From CAZJBP01 sp964544115 (GTDB lineage: Bacteria; Verrucomicrobiota; Kiritimatiellia; UBA8416; JADHWI01), in NCBI GenBank assembly GCA_964544115.1, contig CAZJBP010000059.1, positions 1 to 20,313 of the forward strand: a stretch of DNA of 20,313 bases. The letters are read 5' to 3'. The notes beneath the pieces are model-generated. The model did not search any database and had not been told where the DNA came from. It was given only the letters and a program-made list of their open reading frames with translations. A program made the translations under genes and the position numbers. This document shows positions 17,079 to 20,313 of the stretch, piece by piece (position 1 is the first letter of the stretch; every line of letters starts with the position of its first letter).

Positions 17079-18014
17079 TCACCAACAGCTACCAAAGGTG
17101 GCCTGAAGGTGCTCCCGGCTGCATTGCCAGCCGATGGCCGTGAAGGCGGTTCGCGGCAGCGCGGCGGGCGGCTCCTTTTCGGTTACGCGGCCGTTCACGA
17201 CTTCCACAAACCGCGTGCGCTCACGAAAACAGACCGTGCCCTTGAGGCGCAATAGCCCGCCGCCCAGCGCGGCGATCGCGGCGAAGAAGCGCTGCTCATC
17301 CACAGGCGCTTCCGTCTGGAAGGACGCCGAGACCAGCCCCTCCAGCGGCTCCACGGCAACGGTCCCGCGGCGCTCCCGGTGCTGCAAGCTGTCGAGAAAC
17401 GCTTCCGGGACACGGCCCTGACTCACCACCACGTGGGGCGCCGCCGGGTTCAGGGACCTGAGCACCCCCTGCAACACGTCGATGTCGTGCGGCGTCACGA
17501 GGTCACTCTTGTTGATCACCAGCCCGTCCGCCCACTGCACCTGCCGCGGGGCCGTCCTCAGGAAGGCCGCCACGGCGGTGAAGCCGGCGGCATCGACCAG
17601 GCAGACGTTGGCCCCCACCCTGAACCGTTCGGCCAGCAGGGGCGTATCCATGAGCTGGCTCAGATCACAGGGATCGGCCACGCCGGTGGCCTCCACGATG
17701 ACGAGCTCCGGGCCGACGTCGCGGGCGATGGTTTCCAGCGTCCTGATGAAGTCGGTCTTGATGCAGATGCAGAAGACGCTGCCCTTGTTCAGCTCGAACT
17801 TGGCGTAGCGCCCCGGGGCCACCAGCTTGCCGTCAATCCCCAGCGGCCCGAATTCGTTGATGATCAAGGCCAGCCGCCGGTCGCGGATGCCCGGCAGCGC
17901 CAGCAGGTGATTGAGCAGCGTGGTCTTGCCCGCGCCCAGGTAGCCGGTCAGCATCAGGACCGGAATGGGGCGGCTCGGGATCTGGCCCTCGGTCTTCACA
18001 GGTCCTTCAACCAT
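17079..18014 (-). CDS. CobW/COG0523 family G3E GTPase, putative metallochaperone
   Basis: The protein is 311 residues from ATG 18014. Motifs: Walker A G-Y-L-G-A-G-K-T-T (24-32), E-F-G-P-L-G-I-D-G (54-62), C-I-C-I (82-85), V-E-A-T-G-V-A-D-P (107-115) and N-K-S-D (168-171), followed by a C-terminal CobW-C-like domain. Known: COG0523 GTPases insert metals, often zinc or cobalt, into client proteins, using a C-x-C-C site. Here the fourth position is Ile, leaving two cysteines. It overlaps the upstream UroD-like gene, which suggests that protein as a client (inference). Start: ATG 18014 overlaps by 19 nt but has AAGGA directly against it. A GTG at 17999-17997 overlaps the stop by 4 nt (GTGA) and has GAAGGA at a more sensible distance, so the true start may be 17999. 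Confidence 0.88.
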   Translation of the reverse strand: MVEGPVKTEGQIPSRPIPVLMLTGYLGAGKTTLLNHLLALPGIRDRRLALIINEFGPLGIDGKLVAPGRYAKFELNKGSVFCICIKTDFIRTLETIARDVGPELVIVEATGVADPCDLSQLMDTPLLAERFRVGANVCLVDAAGFTAVAAFLRTAPRQVQWADGLVINKSDLVTPHDIDVLQGVLRSLNPAAPHVVVSQGRVPEAFLDSLQHRERRGTVAVEPLEGLVSASFQTEAPVDEQRFFAAIAALGGGLLRLKGTVCFRERTRFVEVVNGRVTEKEPPAALPRTAFTAIGWQCSREHLQATFGSCW

Positions 18015-19624
18015 TCCTTGATGATCGCCGTTTCGGGGGCCACGCGGGTGGTCTTGACCTGGTAGCGGGCCAGCACCACCGCCGGCAGCATGGAGGGGCT
18101 CAGCCCGTAGGCGAGGATCTTCTCAAGATCGCTGACCTCCACGATTTCCACGTCCGCCCCCAGCTCGGTCACAGCCCGCTGGGCGTTTCCGCGGATCTGC
18201 TGACAGCCCTCCCCGCCATCGCCCAGGATGTAGATGGACGCCTTGCGCTGGGCGATCTTGAGGCGAAGCTTCTCGTTGATCCGCTTCTGGAGCGCCGCGA
18301 TCAGCTCGTCGCGATGCGGAATGCGCGACACGAACGTGATCTGCCCGTCGATGCAGATCGTGGGCACGTTGCGCACCATCAGCGAGGTCATGAACACCAG
18401 CGACTCGCGGTACTTGATCTTGTGTTCGCGCCACTCGACGATCCCCTCGAACGCGGGCGTCACCTTGCGCACGGCCTCCACCATGTACTGGCAGGGCGCG
18501 CAGGCCTCGGAGTCGAGCGTGATGACGTCCACGATGATCTTGTCGCTCGCCCCGCCGTAGTCCGTCATGTCCAGCAGGTCCGCGGCGGCTTTGGAAGACG
18601 CCTTGGCCTTGAGCACATCGCGCTCGTAGGGATCGCGGGCGAGACGCGCCACCGCCTCCAGGTTAGCCGGCGGAACGCCGTAGGGCAGATCGCAGCCGGG
18701 CGCGAGGACAAACCCCTTGCCGCCCGCAACCTCCAGGCACGCCAGGGCATTGCGCTGGGACTCCTCGGCCGACCCCAGGAGCAGCACCGACGTGAGCTGG
18801 AGATTGCCGCCGAAACTGATGCCCTTGGCGAGGCACACGTCGCGCACGTAGTCCAGGGGAATGTTCTCGTCGATCGAGATGTTGCCGCAATGACACTCGC
18901 GCATGGCGGCGATGTTCTGCTGGGCATGACCACAGACGAAGAACGAGCCCACGGCGCCCCGCGCCGCGATGAGGTCAAACACAGGCGACACATAGGGCGT
19001 GACGAACTCGCGGAACTGGTCCGGGCCGATCTGGCTCGTCATGGGATCCACCACGGCCACGACATCGCACCCGGCATCCACGAAGGCGACCGCCATGTCC
19101 TCGGCGCACTGGCGGCAATAGGCCATCAGGCGTTTGACGTAATCCGGATCGTCGAACATCTTCATGAAGATGTCGGTGCCGAGCAGGTGCAGGGCCAGCG
19201 TGAAAGGCCCGGTGATGAGGCCGTAAAGCGCCAGATCGGGATTGGCCGTGCGAAGGCGGCGGGTCACCTGCAGGACGGCGGGGATGCGGCCGGCAGAAAG
19301 ATCCAGCGGCTGCAGCTCCTCAAGGGTCTTGCCCCGGCCCAGGACGTGACCGGACACCGACGGCGGATTCTCATCCGCCCACACCAGGTCACAGCCCAGC
19401 GCCTCGGCCTCAAGCTGGAGGTCGAAACTGACCGGAATACCATCGGGACGATAGCGTTCTATGGCCGCCTGAAGACCCTCGACCATAAGGGCTTCCGACT
19501 GGAGATACTCCTGCGCCGTCTTCCCGATCAACGCGGCCGCATGGCAGCCGACAAACGGCACCCAGGGCACACGGTCCGGCTTCTCACAACGCAAGGCGGA
19601 CAAGACGCGGTCTTTGGCTTTCAT
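17996..19624 (-). CDS. UroD-like (MtaA/CmuA-type) methyltransferase domain fused to two thioredoxin-fold domains
   Basis: The protein is 542 residues. The start at ATG 19624 has AGGA 6 nt upstream; the frame is open to 19768 but only through repeat-derived sequence. Residues 1-340 form a UroD/MtaA-like barrel: a K-x-R-V-L-x-A-L start, I-T-G-P-F-T (137-142), V-C-G-H (230-233) and A-P-G-C-D (308-312). Known: MtaA/CmuA relatives are zinc enzymes moving methyl groups between corrinoid proteins and thiols. Their H-x-C-G zinc motif here reads F-x-C-G-H. Residues 362-450 are a thioredoxin fold with C375-A-P-C378 and a V-P-T cis-proline motif (420-422). Residues 461-542 match the thioredoxin_3/MTH895 pattern, but its active site keeps only C474. 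A role in heme synthesis is unlikely. The substrate is unknown, and no corrinoid protein gene is in the window. Confidence 0.88.
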   Translation of the reverse strand: MKAKDRVLSALRCEKPDRVPWVPFVGCHAAALIGKTAQEYLQSEALMVEGLQAAIERYRPDGIPVSFDLQLEAEALGCDLVWADENPPSVSGHVLGRGKTLEELQPLDLSAGRIPAVLQVTRRLRTANPDLALYGLITGPFTLALHLLGTDIFMKMFDDPDYVKRLMAYCRQCAEDMAVAFVDAGCDVVAVVDPMTSQIGPDQFREFVTPYVSPVFDLIAARGAVGSFFVCGHAQQNIAAMRECHCGNISIDENIPLDYVRDVCLAKGISFGGNLQLTSVLLLGSAEESQRNALACLEVAGGKGFVLAPGCDLPYGVPPANLEAVARLARDPYERDVLKAKASSKAAADLLDMTDYGGASDKIIVDVITLDSEACAPCQYMVEAVRKVTPAFEGIVEWREHKIKYRESLVFMTSLMVRNVPTICIDGQITFVSRIPHRDELIAALQKRINEKLRLKIAQRKASIYILGDGGEGCQQIRGNAQRAVTELGADVEIVEVSDLEKILAYGLSPSMLPAVVLARYQVKTTRVAPETAIIKEWLKDL

Positions 19625-19759
19625 ACAAATTCCTGCGGTTGAAATGACATGGACGGAAGATACACCTCCACGGCTGGATTTATTGCACGTTCCAGCAAAC
19701 TCTTGGCACCCGCTGGCACGCGGGGAAAAGCTGAAAGCGGCGTTCAACTCCCAACGTTT

Positions 19760-19805
19760 AACGCTCAACGCTCAGAGGTGCCTGCCCAGGATCTTGTGGG
19801 TGGGC
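19760..19805. repeat. 46-nt direct repeat, copy 1
   Basis: It begins AACGCTCAACGCTCAGAGG and runs through a CAGGATCTTG block. It is identical over 46 nt to 20116-20161. A shortened version (GCTCAACGCT then GGGATCTTG) sits before hexamer element A at about 15817-15855. In every place it precedes a 65-bp hexamer element. Confidence 0.85.
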
Positions 19806-19819
19806 TGTCTCAAGCGTTA

Positions 19820-19944
19820 TGCCGTACACGTACACGTGCACGTAAACCAATCCTCCGGCGCGTCGTGAACGCGTACGGGTACGCGTACAAAGATCACGGC
19901 CGCGGGGGTTCGAAATAAGTGCGAAGGCGACAGGCTTCACCGGA
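19820..19944. repeat. 125-nt direct repeat carrying 65-bp hexamer element, copy C
   Basis: Identical over 125 nt to 20189-20313. The hexamer core is 19824-19888: left GTACAC, GTACAC, GTGCAC, GTAAAC (19824-19847); 17-nt spacer (19848-19864); right GTGAAC, GCGTAC, GGGTAC, GCGTAC (19865-19888). The outer 19 nt of the two arms pair with 15 Watson-Crick pairs, one G-T pair, and mismatches at positions 5, 11 and 17. A conserved tail with GATCACGGCCGCGG and GGTTCGAAATAAG follows. Confidence 0.88.
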
Positions 19945-19967
19945 TTTTCGCGATTGCGGCGCTTTCT

Positions 19968-19997
19968 TCGTCCTCGTCGTCGTCCTCGATTCGCTCG
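19968..19997. repeat. TCGTCC-type tract, copy 2
   Basis: A 30-nt tract identical to 15687-15716. It lies between hexamer element C and the 26-bp inverted repeat, in the same module order as on the left side. Confidence 0.85.
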
Positions 19998-20023
19998 TGA
20001 GCGTCATCTCTGAAAGCGCGCGG

Positions 20024-20099
20024 GTCATCCCGAACGCAGTGAGGGATCTGAAAAGGGCCGTGAAAGCGAAGTGAGATCCCTCACTGCGTTCGGGATGAC
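20024..20099. repeat. 26-bp perfect inverted repeat, copy 2
   Basis: The left arm (20024-20049) and right arm (20074-20099) are perfect reverse complements over 26 bp around a 24-nt loop. They match copy 1 at 15722-15796 in arms, loop core (AAAGGGCCGTGAAAG) and the flanking CGGACTGG. Confidence 0.9.
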
Positions 20100-20115
20100 C
20101 GGACTGGTGTACAGG

Positions 20116-20161
20116 AACGCTCAACGCTCAGAGGTGCCTGCCCAGGATCTTGTGGGTGGGC
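20116..20161. repeat. 46-nt direct repeat, copy 2
   Basis: Identical to 19760-19805. It links the inverted repeat to hexamer element D, as the related sequence does on the left side of the three-gene segment. Confidence 0.85.
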
Positions 20162-20188
20162 CGCTGCAGGACGAAGGGGGACGGCGCT

Positions 20189-20313
20189 TGCCGTACACGT
20201 ACACGTGCACGTAAACCAATCCTCCGGCGCGTCGTGAACGCGTACGGGTACGCGTACAAAGATCACGGCCGCGGGGGTTCGAAATAAGTGCGAAGGCGAC
20301 AGGCTTCACCGGA
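20189..20313. repeat. 125-nt direct repeat carrying 65-bp hexamer element, copy D (cut by window end)
   Basis: Identical to 19820-19944 up to the last base of the window, so the repeat may extend further. The hexamer core is 20193-20257. An exact repeat at the very end is what an assembly break at repetitive DNA would look like. Confidence 0.88.

Larger units (their letters stand above)
19625..20313. other. Repeat-rich non-coding region to the window end
   Basis: This 689-nt stretch upstream of the UroD-like gene has no credible coding region. Bases 19625-19740 should hold the promoter of the minus-strand operon, but I see no convincing -35/-10 pair and no cobalamin riboswitch consensus. From 19741 on it is a mosaic of repeats shared with 15687-16124. 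The window stops inside a repeat copy. Confidence 0.7.

Noticed and set aside
15832..17085. 417-codon open frame on the minus strand opposite the dioxygenase
   Set aside because: Shadow of the PhyH gene plus repeat DNA. It has no domain, and the plus-strand frame has all catalytic motifs.
18314..19642. 442-codon open frame on the plus strand opposite the UroD-like gene
   Set aside because: Translation is rich in His and Arg, with no domain; it is a shadow of the real minus-strand gene.
19703..19720. Sigma-54 type promoter suggested by two TGGCAC blocks
   Set aside because: No TTGC box follows at the required spacing, and the orientation points away from the operon.
19625..19800. Cobalamin riboswitch upstream of the UroD-CobW operon
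   Set aside because: It would be plausible by pathway, but I could not find the conserved B12-box sequence on the minus strand here.
19824..19888. Hexamer element as an integron attC site
   Set aside because: There is no GTTRRRY core or complementary RYYYAAC end, no integrase in the window, and the copies do not border single-gene cassettes.
19906..19925. tRNA T-loop-like GGTTCGAAAT within the 125-nt repeat
   Set aside because: Flanking bases do not form a T-stem, and no D-arm, anticodon arm or acceptor stem can be drawn.

Overview
The window suggests a high-GC, Gram-negative-type bacterium. The best guess is the PVC group (Kiritimatiellota, Lentisphaerota or Verrucomicrobiota). The reasons are a giant Sec-exported RHS protein with a W-x-C-C-G-K motif and a DxNxNG loop, a UroD-like (MtaA/CmuA-type) protein next to a CobW GTPase, a phytanoyl-CoA dioxygenase, and intergenic DNA full of palindromic repeats. 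This assignment rests on recall of gene families, not on a marker gene.

Left block (1-15496, all minus strand). A secreted transglutaminase-like protein (14555-15496) overlaps by 4 nt the start of a 4833-residue RHS/YD-repeat protein (57-14558). From N to C terminus that protein has a signal peptide, a duplicated glycine-rich beta-helix-like region, a long array of Ig/FnIII-like domains, a carboxypeptidase-regulatory-like domain, a Cys-rich linker, a YD-repeat shell, an RHS core, and a DUF2235/Tle1-like lipase domain with its Ser-Asp-His residues intact. A third gene starts inside the last codons of the RHS gene, behind a good ribosome-binding site. Its visible 22 residues form a lipoprotein signal ending in L-V-G-C. 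It runs off the window and is a natural candidate for the immunity lipoprotein. Together these look like a three-gene secreted polymorphic toxin operon: transglutaminase, RHS-lipase, lipoprotein.

Middle block (15497-19624). After a repeat-rich intergenic stretch come a PhyH-type Fe(II)/2-oxoglutarate dioxygenase (plus strand, 16210-17025) and, facing it, a two-gene operon on the minus strand. The operon encodes a UroD-like methyltransferase domain fused to two thioredoxin-fold domains (17996-19624), followed by an overlapping CobW/COG0523 GTPase (17079-18014), possibly its metallochaperone.

Repeats. The two non-coding stretches (15497-16209 and 19625-20313) carry the same mosaic of repeat modules in the same orientation, so they flank the three metabolic genes as direct repeats. 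The modules are a TCGTCC-type tract, a 26-bp near-perfect inverted repeat, an AACGCTCAACGCT tract, and a 65-bp element built exactly as four hexamers, a 17-nt spacer and four hexamers (four copies). The window ends inside one of these repeats.
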